A stretch of 22,778 bases of DNA from Rhodocyclaceae bacterium UBA5602 (GTDB lineage: Bacteria > Pseudomonadota > Gammaproteobacteria > Burkholderiales > Rhodocyclaceae). Location of the stretch: contig DILC01000088.1 in NCBI GenBank assembly GCA_002424865.1, forward strand, positions 63,956 to 86,733, in the 5' to 3' direction. This document shows, one piece after another, positions 14,873 to 22,008 of the stretch. The stretch's first letter is position 1; every line of letters begins with the position of its first letter. The position numbers and the translations under genes were made by a program. Under the pieces are notes generated by a model. It was not told where the DNA came from and ran no database searches. It worked only from the letters and a program-made list of their open reading frames with translations.

Positions 14873-15085
14873 TCAATAAAGCTTTGGTGGCAACAGTTGG
14901 CTGCTGATGCGTTTTTTATGGCGCTTCACAGCGGCAGCAGCTTTACGCTTGCGCTCGGAAGTGGGCTTTTCATAAAAAGTACGCGCACGCAATTCGGTGA
15001 GCAGACCTACTTTTTCAATAGTGCGCTTGAAGCGGCGAACAGCAACTTCGAAAGGCTCATTTTCTTTTACACGAATACCAGGCAT
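14873..15085 (-). CDS. rpsU: 30S ribosomal protein S21
   Basis: A 70-residue basic ribosomal protein with the S21 signature: N-terminal MPGIRVKENEPFEVAVRRFKR, central YEKPTSERKRKAAAAVKRHKKR, and C-terminal PPKLY. S21 sits on the 30S platform and is needed for initiation on natural mRNAs. It is the first gene of the cluster that continues with yqeY, dnaG and rpoD. A near-consensus promoter lies 26 bp upstream of the start and an intrinsic terminator about 165 bp after the stop. Length is standard for Proteobacteria. Confidence 0.98.
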   Translation of the reverse strand: MPGIRVKENEPFEVAVRRFKRTIEKVGLLTELRARTFYEKPTSERKRKAAAAVKRHKKRISSQLLPPKLY

Positions 15086-15117
15086 TGCAGTGACCTTGAT
15101 AAGACAAAGAGGCGTGC

Positions 15118-15145
15118 ATTCTAAAGAATTTCAAACGAATGTCAA
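15118..15145 (-). promoter_or_regulatory. Sigma-70 promoter of rpsU
   Basis: On the minus strand a perfect -35 TTGACA (15145-15140), a 16-bp spacer and a -10 TAGAAT (15123-15118) predict transcription starting near 15111, giving a leader of about 26 nt. It is the strongest promoter match in the window and would drive rpsU and, by read-through, the rest of the cluster. Confidence 0.9.
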
Positions 15146-15192
15146 AGGCTATGTGCGGTTTGCAATGCAAAGCTCCGGGTAGAATCTCACTG

Positions 15193-16233
15193 ATGCGTAT
15201 TTTAGGCATTGAATCCTCTTGCGATGAAACCGGCTTGGCGCTCTTTGACACTGAGCGCGGCCTGCTCGCGCACGCCGTGCACAGCCAGGTCGCCATGCAC
15301 GAAACCTATGGCGGCGTGGTGCCTGAATTGGCCTCTCGCGACCATATCCGGCGGCTAATCCCCTTACTCGCCCAAGTGCTCACCGAGAGCCGGTGCACAC
15401 GCGCCGACATTGACGCGATTGCCTATACCGCAGGCCCCGGCTTGGCAGGCGCCTTGCTGGTGGGCGCGAGCTTTGCCGAGTCCCTCGGTCAAGCGCTCGG
15501 CATTCCCGCCTTGCCCGTGCATCACCTCGAAGGCCATTTGCTCTCTCCACTTTTAGCCGAGGACGCACCGGCTTTTCCATTCATTGCGCTACTGGTCTCC
15601 GGCGGCCATACTCAACTCATGTGCGTCACCGACGTGGGCGAGTATGAATTGTTGGGTGAGTCGCTGGATGACGCGGCTGGTGAAGCCTTTGACAAAACCG
15701 CCAAACTGCTGAATCTTGGCTATCCTGGCGGACCGGCGCTGGCCAAGCTGGCCGCAACGGGAAAGCCCGGGCACTTTAAATTACCGCGCCCCATGCTGCA
15801 CAGCGGCGATTTGTCGTTTAGTTTTTCCGGCCTCAAAACAGCGGTATTAACGCTCGTGCGTAGCGACACATTTACTGCGGCAGATCGCGCCGATCTGGCC
15901 GCTGAATTCCAGGAAGCCGTGACCGAAGTGATTGCTGCCAAAGCGCTGATGGCGTGCCGCCAGCGCCGACTTTTCCGCTTGGTAGTGGCAGGCGGCGTAG
16001 GGGCTAACCTGCGCTTGCGCGAGCGGCTCGACGCAACGCTGGCTGCCGCTGGCGGGCGCGTGTTTTATCCCGAACTGGATTTATGCACCGATAACGGCGC
16101 GATGATTGCCTTTTGTGGTGCGCAACGCTTGCTCAAGGACATGCGCACCCCCTCCCGCAAACCGATGACGGCACCCCTGCCGCAGGGTGCATTTGTCATC
16201 CGCCCCCGATGGCCGCTTGACGAGTTACGTTAG
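15193..16233 (+). CDS. tsaD: tRNA N6-adenosine threonylcarbamoyltransferase
   Basis: A 346-residue Kae1/TsaD protein that, with TsaB and TsaE, transfers threonylcarbamoyl to A37 of ANN-decoding tRNAs. Signatures: N-terminal MRILGIESSCDETGLALFD, HETYGGVVPELASRDH (36-51), the metal ligands H111 and H115 in HHLEGH, VSGGHTQLM, and D300 in CTDNGAMIAF. The start at 15193 gives the conserved N-terminus; the in-frame ATG at 15139 adds 18 unconserved residues and overlaps the rpsU promoter. There is no obvious ribosome binding site, and a TAGAAT -10-like hexamer ends only 8 nt before the ATG. It is divergent from rpsU, as in many proteobacteria. Confidence 0.97.
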   Translation: MRILGIESSCDETGLALFDTERGLLAHAVHSQVAMHETYGGVVPELASRDHIRRLIPLLAQVLTESRCTRADIDAIAYTAGPGLAGALLVGASFAESLGQALGIPALPVHHLEGHLLSPLLAEDAPAFPFIALLVSGGHTQLMCVTDVGEYELLGESLDDAAGEAFDKTAKLLNLGYPGGPALAKLAATGKPGHFKLPRPMLHSGDLSFSFSGLKTAVLTLVRSDTFTAADRADLAAEFQEAVTEVIAAKALMACRQRRLFRLVVAGGVGANLRLRERLDATLAAAGGRVFYPELDLCTDNGAMIAFCGAQRLLKDMRTPSRKPMTAPLPQGAFVIRPRWPLDELR

Positions 16234-16236
16234 CGC

Positions 16237-16911
16237 TCAACCATTTTTTTGCTCATCGGCTGCCTGGCCCGGCTTTGGCTCGGACAACACGGCCGACGGA
16301 TTCAGGCGCCTCCCGCCCAGACGGCTCTCTGTCCCGGCCAATAACTTTTGAATGTTGGGGCGATGCCGCAATATGAGCACCACCGACATAAAGGACACCG
16401 CCAAAACCACCGCCACCGGCTCATGCCGCACCATGGCAAAAAAGGGCGCCACGGCTGCGGCAACCAGAGCCGCCAATGAGGAATAACGTGACAACCGTGC
16501 GACCAGCAACCACACCACGGCCACCGCCGCACCTAAAAGCAGCGAAAACCCGCACAACACGCCCAGCGCCGTCGCCACGCCTTTGCCGCCCTTGAATTTA
16601 AGCGTGGCGGGGAATACATGGCCAATAAAGGCAGCAACCCCGGCTGCAGCGATCAACACTATTCTGCCATCCTCTGGCGTTGCGGAAAAAATGTACGCCG
16701 CAAGCAACATCGCCACCCACCCCTTGGCGGCATCCCCCAGCAGCGTCAAGGCAGCGGCAAACTTGTTGCCCGTGCGCAACACATTGGTAGCCCCCGGATT
16801 GCCTGAGCCAAAACTGCGCGGGTCGGCCAGGCCAAACAGGCGCGAGACAATCACCGCAAACGGCAAGGAACCAAAAAAATAACCCAGCAGGCAGGCTAAA
16901 CCTATGTCCAT
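16237..16911 (-). CDS. plsY: Glycerol-3-phosphate acyltransferase PlsY
   Basis: A 224-residue inner-membrane enzyme that acylates sn-glycerol 3-phosphate with acyl-phosphate, the first step of phospholipid synthesis. The three active-site loops are visible: GSLPFAV near the N-terminus, GSGNPGATNVLRTGN (36-50) and KGGKGVATALG (about 108-118), plus HRPNIQKLLAGTESRL near the C-terminus. There are about five or six membrane helices. The last 25 or so residues form a Pro/Glu/Gln-rich tail beyond the usual end. GGGAG lies at good spacing before the ATG. It converges with tsaD (3-bp gap) and is divergent from folB with a compact shared promoter. Confidence 0.95.
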   Translation of the reverse strand: MDIGLACLLGYFFGSLPFAVIVSRLFGLADPRSFGSGNPGATNVLRTGNKFAAALTLLGDAAKGWVAMLLAAYIFSATPEDGRIVLIAAAGVAAFIGHVFPATLKFKGGKGVATALGVLCGFSLLLGAAVAVVWLLVARLSRYSSLAALVAAAVAPFFAMVRHEPVAVVLAVSFMSVVLILRHRPNIQKLLAGTESRLGGRRLNPSAVLSEPKPGQAADEQKNG

Positions 16912-16956
16912 ATGAAAACTCCCTAGAATGGCGAAATTCTAAACCGGGGGCGCAGG
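16912..16956. promoter_or_regulatory. Compact divergent plsY/folB promoter with palindromic -10 hexamers
   Basis: The 45-bp gap contains TAGAAT (16924-16929, plus strand) and its mirror ATTCTA (16936-16941, TAGAAT on the minus strand) separated by six bases. Each could be the -10 of one gene, giving leaders of about 20 nt. Neither has a good -35, so this assignment rests on the -10s alone. Confidence 0.5.
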
Positions 16957-17313
16957 GTGGATTTGATTTTTATCGAAGAGATGCGGGTCGATGCGCGCGT
17001 GGGCATTTTCGAGCGGGAAAAAATCGCACCGCAAACGCTGGAGATCAACCTGACCTTCGGCGTGCCGGATGAAGCGGCGCAGAACGACGACATCACACGC
17101 ACCATCCGTTATGACGAAGTCATTGAGCGCATCCGGGGGGAGCTGGCCACGCGCCACTTCAATTTGCTCGAAACGCTGGGTGAATATGTCATTGACCTGT
17201 TGCTCGATGAGTTCGGCTCGCCCTGGGTCAGGATCAGCATCGCCAAGCTGGGCATCATGAAAGACGTGCGCCGCGTCGGCGTGCAGATCGAACGCTCACG
17301 CAAAACGGGCTAA
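16957..17313 (+). CDS. folB: Dihydroneopterin aldolase
   Basis: A 118-residue enzyme of folate synthesis that cleaves 7,8-dihydroneopterin to 6-hydroxymethyl-dihydropterin and glycolaldehyde. Family marks: the MDLIFIEEMRVDARVGIFEREK N-terminus with pterin-side Glu21, Tyr52, NLLETLGEYV (69-78) and the catalytic Lys97 in SIAKLGIM, with the C-terminal DVRRVGVQIER. The start is a GTG at 16957, about 28 bp after a TAGAAT hexamer, with a G-rich ribosome binding site. Length is typical. No other folate gene is adjacent. Confidence 0.94.
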   Translation: MDLIFIEEMRVDARVGIFEREKIAPQTLEINLTFGVPDEAAQNDDITRTIRYDEVIERIRGELATRHFNLLETLGEYVIDLLLDEFGSPWVRISIAKLGIMKDVRRVGVQIERSRKTG

Positions 17314-17325
17314 CGCCCTGGCCAA

Positions 17326-18231
17326 TCACCCGCGCGGATGATGCTGTTGATGCAATAGCTTGAGCCGCTCGCGCGCCACGTGGGTGTAAATCTGGGTGGT
17401 GGAAATATCCGCATGCCCCAGCAAGAGCTGCACCACGCGCAAGTCAGCGCCGTGATTAAGCAAATGCGTGGCAAACGCATGGCGCAACACGTGGGGAGAA
17501 ATGCGCTGCGCCGGAATGCCCGCTTGCAGCGCATATTTCTTAATCAGCGCCCAGAACATCTGTCGCGTCATCCCCGCGCCGCGCGCGGTGATGAACAACG
17601 CGTCCGAGACATGCTGACCCGGCAACTCCCCCCGCGCTGTCAAAAGATACCGCGCCAGCCACTCGGCCGCCACTTCGCCCAGCGGCACAAGCCGTTCCTT
17701 TGCGCCTTTTCCCAGCACCCGCACCACGTTGTCATCCAAGCTCAATTCAAACAAGCGCAAACCGACCAATTCGGACACCCGCAAACCAGTGGCATATAAC
17801 AATTCGAGCATGGCGCGGTCGCGCAAGCCCAGCGCAGTGGTGACATCCGGCGCATCCAGCAGGCGCGTCACCTGCGGCTCATCCAGGGTTTTTGGAAAGC
17901 GCTGTACTGGCTTCGGCTTTTCAATGTTGCGTAACGGGTCACTATGCAATTTGCCTTGGTCCAGCAGCCACTGATAAAGCCGCTTCAAGCTCGCCATCAA
18001 GCGTCTCTGGCTGGCGGCTTTCATGCCGCCCGCACGCCGATGCAAATGCGCTAGATACGCATTGATCAGGGCCTCATCTGCCGCCGCCAAAGTACCGCTA
18101 CGCGGCGCTAACCACACCGCGAACAACTGCAAGTCACTGCGATAGCCAGCCAGCGTATTTTTCGCCAAGCCATCGGCCAGCCACAGCGCGTCAATGAATT
18201 CATCTATCAGTTGCGCGTCAGCGGCGTTCAT
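17326..18231 (-). CDS. xerD: Site-specific tyrosine recombinase XerD
   Basis: A 301-residue recombinase that with XerC resolves chromosome dimers at dif under FtsK control. The N-terminal SAM-like core-binding domain (1-105) is followed by the catalytic domain with all active-site residues: R151 (ATGLRVSEL), K175 (GKGAKER), H247 and R250 (SPHVLRHAF), H273 (LLGHADISTTQ) and nucleophile Y282 (IYTHVA). The LHQQHHPRG C-terminus favours XerD over XerC. It overlaps the upstream alkyltransferase gene by 14 bp, so it is the last gene of a three-gene operon. Length is standard and nothing suggests an integrase of a mobile element. Confidence 0.95.
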   Translation of the reverse strand: MNAADAQLIDEFIDALWLADGLAKNTLAGYRSDLQLFAVWLAPRSGTLAAADEALINAYLAHLHRRAGGMKAASQRRLMASLKRLYQWLLDQGKLHSDPLRNIEKPKPVQRFPKTLDEPQVTRLLDAPDVTTALGLRDRAMLELLYATGLRVSELVGLRLFELSLDDNVVRVLGKGAKERLVPLGEVAAEWLARYLLTARGELPGQHVSDALFITARGAGMTRQMFWALIKKYALQAGIPAQRISPHVLRHAFATHLLNHGADLRVVQLLLGHADISTTQIYTHVARERLKLLHQQHHPRG

Positions 18232-18736
18232 GTTGCAACAACCATTGCTTGACCGTCAGCAAAAAACCGCCACGTTGCCGCGCAAAACCGCCCAGGCTTT
18301 GGTCTGCAGCAATCACGCGATGACAGGGTACAACCAAGGGGTAAGGGTTCGCGCCACAGGCATTACCCACCGCGCGCGCGCCGCTGCCGATGGACTCTGC
18401 CAAGCCACCGTAGCTGCGCGTCTCCCCGAAAGGAATCGCTGCGATAGCCGCCCACACGCGGCGCTGGAATGGCGTGCCAACGGGAGCCAGGGGCAAGCCG
18501 AACACAAAGGCCGGATCAGCAAACCAGGCGGAGAGCTGGCGCACGGCTTCTTTTGCCAGCAACGACCGCGGCGGTACTGCAGCGCAGGGCGGCAGATATT
18601 CAATGCCAACGACATCATCACTGCCACAGCGTATGCCCAGCGCAAACGGCGCGCTGTTTTTATCGGCGCGCCCGCCAGGCGGCACGGGGGCTAAAACAAT
18701 GGCTGAAAATCCTGTGCGTTCCTGTTGCACTGTCAT
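18218..18736 (-). CDS. ogt: Methylated-DNA-[protein]-cysteine S-methyltransferase
   Basis: A 172-residue suicide DNA repair protein that removes O6-alkyl groups from guanine. The active-site PCHRV places the acceptor cysteine at C138. The DNA-recognition helix region GTPFQRRVWAAIAAIPFGETRSYGGLA and the ARAVGNACGANPYPLVVPCHRV block are classic. The N-terminal half (1-85) is a weakly conserved ribonuclease-like domain. There is no AraC-type Ada domain, so it is the Ogt-type constitutive form. Its start overlaps the upstream stop codon as ATGA (18733-18736) and its end overlaps xerD, indicating translational coupling. Confidence 0.94.
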   Translation of the reverse strand: MTVQQERTGFSAIVLAPVPPGGRADKNSAPFALGIRCGSDDVVGIEYLPPCAAVPPRSLLAKEAVRQLSAWFADPAFVFGLPLAPVGTPFQRRVWAAIAAIPFGETRSYGGLAESIGSGARAVGNACGANPYPLVVPCHRVIAADQSLGGFARQRGGFLLTVKQWLLQHERR

Positions 18737-19410
18737 GGCGCAATGGGCAGCGCAGTGGCGGCGGAAGTTTCGGCAGGCGCTGCGGCAGGTAAAGCCGCAG
18801 CCGCATCCTGCCCCAGCAAATCCGCCTTTAACGCGCGGTCTGTGGGCCGCTCGCCAAGCCAGATGGACATGACGGCCTGATAAAAATCCTCCCCTTCAAT
18901 ATCCGCCCCATATTGCTTGCCATTCAGCAAGAAACGCATCACGCCGCCTTGATCGTTTTGTCCATTCGGCAGCCAGTCGAAATCAGCCACATCGCGCACT
19001 TTCGCCGTACCCACGCTCACCACGGCCGCCCTGAACGCATCCAGCCGCGCCTGCAATTTTGCGCGCACCTCATCACCGTGGTTTTTCTCAATGCCGCGCA
19101 CCAAGGATTGCGCCAAGCGCTCCGCTGGCGCATCCATCAACAGCACCACACGGATGCGCTTGGCGCCTTTGGCCTGATAGGCCTCCGCCGCCGTGGTTTG
19201 CTTGCTTGGCAAATACAAACCCACCGCATAGGCATTCAACATCATCACCCCGCGCACACCCGCACCATTCAACGCCGTCTCGCTAGCGCCGACTTTTTCG
19301 CTGGCGTTGAACGGCACACCGGCAACCGTCACACCTGCCAGCGCGGGATGCAGGGCAAACGTGCCCAGCAAAGCAATCCCCGATAACACGCGACAAATCA
19401 TTTTTCTCAT
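18733..19410 (-). CDS. Secreted chalcone isomerase-like protein
   Basis: A 225-residue exported protein. The start MRKMICRVLSGIALLGTFAL (19410) was chosen because it gives a proper Sec signal peptide ending near HPALA and has GGAG 7 nt upstream; an upstream in-frame ATG at 19515 adds 35 unconserved, His-rich residues. The mature domain matches the bacterial chalcone-isomerase-like family: AGVPFNASEKVG, LNGAGVRGVMMLNAYAVGLYLP, RGIEKNHG and a C-terminal FYQAVMSIWLGERPTDRALKADLLG. Bacterial members lack proven isomerase activity; fatty-acid or small-lipid binding is plausible. An Ala-rich tail follows. It heads the operon with ogt and xerD (ATGA overlap), with no obvious functional link. Confidence 0.88.
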   Translation of the reverse strand: MRKMICRVLSGIALLGTFALHPALAGVTVAGVPFNASEKVGASETALNGAGVRGVMMLNAYAVGLYLPSKQTTAAEAYQAKGAKRIRVVLLMDAPAERLAQSLVRGIEKNHGDEVRAKLQARLDAFRAAVVSVGTAKVRDVADFDWLPNGQNDQGGVMRFLLNGKQYGADIEGEDFYQAVMSIWLGERPTDRALKADLLGQDAAAALPAAAPAETSAATALPIAP

Positions 19411-19776
19411 CTTTGCTCCATGTATTGAATCCGCTAAATGCCCATGACCATGGGTGGCTGCTGGTGGCATGGGCAGAACACCATGGCAACTTGCCAACGC
19501 GCAAGCGGCGATCAAAGGCCAAAAGCTTACACTACCGATGCAACGTCCATTCGTTTATGCTGTCATACCTTGGTCGAACCCACCCGCAGCAAGGCATTTT
19601 TCCCCAGACCGGATTGGGTTTTGGCCTATTGGTTTTGGCTTATTATTAGGGCATCACTGAACAAGTGGCTTTTATCACCAGTTCGACAAGACGCTCCTGA
19701 GCATAGCCAAAAGGCTTAATCAGTGTTTCCTTAGGCGACAAGTCGTGCGAGACATCATCTTTTACCGAGAAATCCC
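19411..19776. other. 366-bp divergent intergenic region
   Basis: It separates the chalcone-isomerase-like operon from the ugpB-like gene. It contains a palindromic stretch around CCATGACCATGGG (19442-19454), an A/T-rich segment (about 19615-19650) and the hairpin repeat described at 19655-19725. No protein gene with a ribosome binding site is evident, and no consensus promoter pair was found. Confidence 0.45.
19655..19725. repeat. MITE-like hairpin repeat
   Basis: A 71-bp element bounded by imperfect inverted ends: CACTGAACAAG (19655-19665) against CACTGATTAAG on the other strand (19725-19715), extending into GGCTTTT/GCCTTTT. The interior, GTTCGACAAG...CTCCTGAGCATA, resembles the TTCGACAAGCTCAG-type interspersed palindromes common in beta- and gammaproteobacteria. 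No clear target duplication and no second copy in the window. Confidence 0.5.
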
Positions 19777-21087
19777 ATGAAACCAGGCGTCGTCAATCCG
19801 CTCTTATTAACCAGCTTGTGCTGCCTGTCCTTGGCTGTTTTGGCCGCACCCGCCAAACCAGCGCCGCCGCCCGAAGTCACGTTGCGCCATGCGCTGGACG
19901 GCAAGGCACAAGATGCTTTGGCCACCTTGGTCACCCGTTTTAATGACAGCATCAAGGGCCAGGGGCGTATTGTCCTGCAAGACGCGCGCACGGTAGATCA
20001 AAAAAGCGCCACGCCCGTGCTGGCGTTGTTGAATGAAGATGATAGCAAACAGTTTTTTACCACCCGCCCGACGTTCATGCCGCTGTTCACGCTCATGAAA
20101 GCCCAAGGGCAGCGGCTTGATGCCAACCAGTTTTATCCGCAAATGCTCGACGCCGTGGATGTCGGCAACGGCCAGCCGCAGGCCTTGCCCATGGGCATGT
20201 CGATCCCCGTGCTATTGATCAATCGCGGCAAAATGCCCAGCGTCGCAAAAACCATAGACCTCACCCCGCGCACCTGGCTGGATGTGCAGAATATCGTCGG
20301 CAACCTGGTTGATCACGGCGTTCAATGCCCGCTCACCAGCAGCCGCTTTGCTTGGGTGCATCTCGAAAACGTCGCCTCGCAACATGCCGAACCCACCACC
20401 GTCCGGCAAGGCAAATCGGAACGCGTCAAAGCCAACGGGCTCATGAATGTCAAACACCTGGCCCTTTTGGCCAGCTGGCAAAAAAGCCATTACTTCAAAT
20501 ACTTCGGTCCCAATGAAGAAGGCAGCCAGCACTTTTTGCAAGGCGACTGCGCCATGATCACCGGCGAATCCTCGCTTTACGTCGCCGCGCGCCAGGTCGG
20601 CATGGACGTGACCATCGCACCTTTGCCTTACTATGAAGATGCCTATGGCGCGCAGCGTGAAAAAGTCCTGCCCGACGGGGCGGCGCTGTGGGTTTTGGCC
20701 GGCCAAGCCAAAAACACCTATCCACTCGCCGCCAAGTTTGTGAGCTACCTGATGCGGCCCGAGGCGCAACGCGACTGGGTGCGCGCCACAGGCGCCCTGC
20801 CCATGACGCCTGACGCGCTAGCTGCCTTGCGCGACTCGGGCATGCCTGCGGCCATTGCCGAAGCGGCCGACAAGCGCTTGAGCGCATCGCGCAGCCATAA
20901 CAACCGCATCCGCCCCGGCGCCTTGCGTGACCGTCTGCGCCTGGCGGTTGATGAGCAAGTCGCCCTGGTGTGGAGCACACCGCGTTCCGCAAAATTAGCC
21001 CTGGATACCGCCACACAAGAAGCCAACACCGCGCCTGCCGCGCCAATCAGCAAGCCTGTTGCCAAAAAAAACAAAAAACGAACCTAA
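19777..21087 (+). CDS. ABC transporter substrate-binding protein, UgpB-like (glycerol-3-phosphate type)
   Basis: A 436-residue periplasmic binding protein. The signal peptide spans residues 1-24 (LLLTSLCCLSLAVLAAPA); there is no good lipobox despite two cysteines. The mature part aligns by eye with E. coli UgpB: TFMPLFTLMKAQGQRLDANQFYP, PMGMSIPVLLINRGKM, TWLDVQNIVGNLVDHGVQCPL, AWVHLENVAS, FLQGDCAMITGESS, DGAALWVLAGQAKNTYPLAAKFVSYLM and LRLAVDEQVALVWS. Some UgpB aromatic ligand positions seem changed (HALDG replaces a WHSM-type start). A Lys-rich tail (KPVAKKNKKRT) is unusual. The next gene is a UgpQ-like phosphodiesterase, supporting glycerophosphodiester use, but no ugpA, ugpE or ugpC is here. 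Confidence 0.82.
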   Translation: MKPGVVNPLLLTSLCCLSLAVLAAPAKPAPPPEVTLRHALDGKAQDALATLVTRFNDSIKGQGRIVLQDARTVDQKSATPVLALLNEDDSKQFFTTRPTFMPLFTLMKAQGQRLDANQFYPQMLDAVDVGNGQPQALPMGMSIPVLLINRGKMPSVAKTIDLTPRTWLDVQNIVGNLVDHGVQCPLTSSRFAWVHLENVASQHAEPTTVRQGKSERVKANGLMNVKHLALLASWQKSHYFKYFGPNEEGSQHFLQGDCAMITGESSLYVAARQVGMDVTIAPLPYYEDAYGAQREKVLPDGAALWVLAGQAKNTYPLAAKFVSYLMRPEAQRDWVRATGALPMTPDALAALRDSGMPAAIAEAADKRLSASRSHNNRIRPGALRDRLRLAVDEQVALVWSTPRSAKLALDTATQEANTAPAAPISKPVAKKNKKRT

Positions 21088-21100
21088 AACCGCAAGCCCG

Positions 21101-21895
21101 ATGATCCATTACCCCCGCATCATCGGGCATCGCGGCGGCGGTGCCCTGGCACCTGAAAACACCTTGGCTGGCTTGGCGCTTGCCGCACGCCTGGGCTGCC
21201 ATGGGGTCGAGTTTGATGTTGCGCTCACGGCAGATGAAGTGCCCGTGCTCTTGCACGACGCAACACTGGAACGCACAACCAACGGCAAGGGTTCCTTGGC
21301 CAGCAAAACCGCCGCCGAGATCGCCACGCTGGATGCCGGCGCCAAGCATCACCGTGCATTCGCCCGCGCAACATGGCCTGACGAAGAAAATAATTTTGAC
21401 GCCAGCTGCGGCGTACCCACTTTTGCGGCCGCACTCAAGGCCTGCACTGTGCTGGGCTTATGGATGAATGCAGAGATCAAGCCCACCCCCGGCACCGAAG
21501 TCCAAACCGGCCGCATCCTCGCCCGCCTGGTAGCTGACTTTTATGCACAGCATGCGGCGGCGCCCACGTCACCAGCACCACGCATCGTACTGTCTTCTTT
21601 TTCCACACCTGCTTTACAAGAAGCCCAGCGCATCGCCCCCGCCATTCCCCGCGCGCTGCTGGTAGACAACATTCCTGCTGATTGGCGCGCAGCGCTTGCC
21701 GCCTGTGGCGCCACAGCCTTGCATGCGGCGGCGACGCCTGCGAATGAAAAAAAATTAGCGCCCATTTGTAACAGCGGCATGCCCGTCGCCTGCTACACCG
21801 TCAATGACCGCACCAGCGCAGACCGGCTCTTTGCCGCGGGCGTGAGCGCGATATTCACGGATCGGCTGGATCTTTGGCAAGCGGAAGAAATGTAA
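21101..21895 (+). CDS. ugpQ: Glycerophosphodiester phosphodiesterase (UgpQ-like)
   Basis: A 264-residue cytosolic GDPD-family enzyme that hydrolyses glycerophosphodiesters to sn-glycerol 3-phosphate and an alcohol. Active-site elements: H10-R11 and E19-N-T (HRGGGALAPENT), E36 and D38 (GVEFDVALT), H52 (LLHDATLERTT), E125 (NAEIKP) and the C-terminal CYTVND and GVSAIFTDR. A stretch around residues 85-104 (HHRAFARATWPDEENNFDAS) is about 12 residues longer than in relatives. The ATG at 21101 was chosen; the longer frame starts with a TTG inside the upstream gene. The gap to the ugpB-like stop is 13 bp, so they are cotranscribed. There is no signal peptide. Confidence 0.9.
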   Translation: MIHYPRIIGHRGGGALAPENTLAGLALAARLGCHGVEFDVALTADEVPVLLHDATLERTTNGKGSLASKTAAEIATLDAGAKHHRAFARATWPDEENNFDASCGVPTFAAALKACTVLGLWMNAEIKPTPGTEVQTGRILARLVADFYAQHAAAPTSPAPRIVLSSFSTPALQEAQRIAPAIPRALLVDNIPADWRAALAACGATALHAAATPANEKKLAPICNSGMPVACYTVNDRTSADRLFAAGVSAIFTDRLDLWQAEEM

Positions 21896-22008
21896 GCCGC
21901 ACTGATATTTGCTTACATTTTGCCCATCGACGGCGACCACCCAGGGCACTAAGCTGCACGCGTGGTATTTCATCACAATGGCCTCAACCATCCAGCACAG
22001 GAGAAAAC
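21896..22008 (+). other. Short gap upstream of the small secreted protein
   Basis: A 113-bp non-coding stretch. No terminator for the ugpQ-like gene and no consensus promoter is seen. AGGAG lies directly before the next start. Confidence 0.3.

Noticed and set aside
17326..18231. XerD as the integrase of a mobile element
   Set aside because: Sequence and C-terminus match the housekeeping XerD; no attachment sites, phage genes or other mobile genes flank it.
19411..19515. N-terminal extension of the chalcone-isomerase-like protein
   Set aside because: The extension is His-rich and unconserved and would hide the signal peptide; GGAG sits before the later ATG at 19410.
21059..21100. Upstream TTG start for the glycerophosphodiesterase
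   Set aside because: It lies inside the Lys-rich end of the ugpB-like gene in another frame and adds an unconserved basic stretch; the conserved N-terminus starts at 21101.
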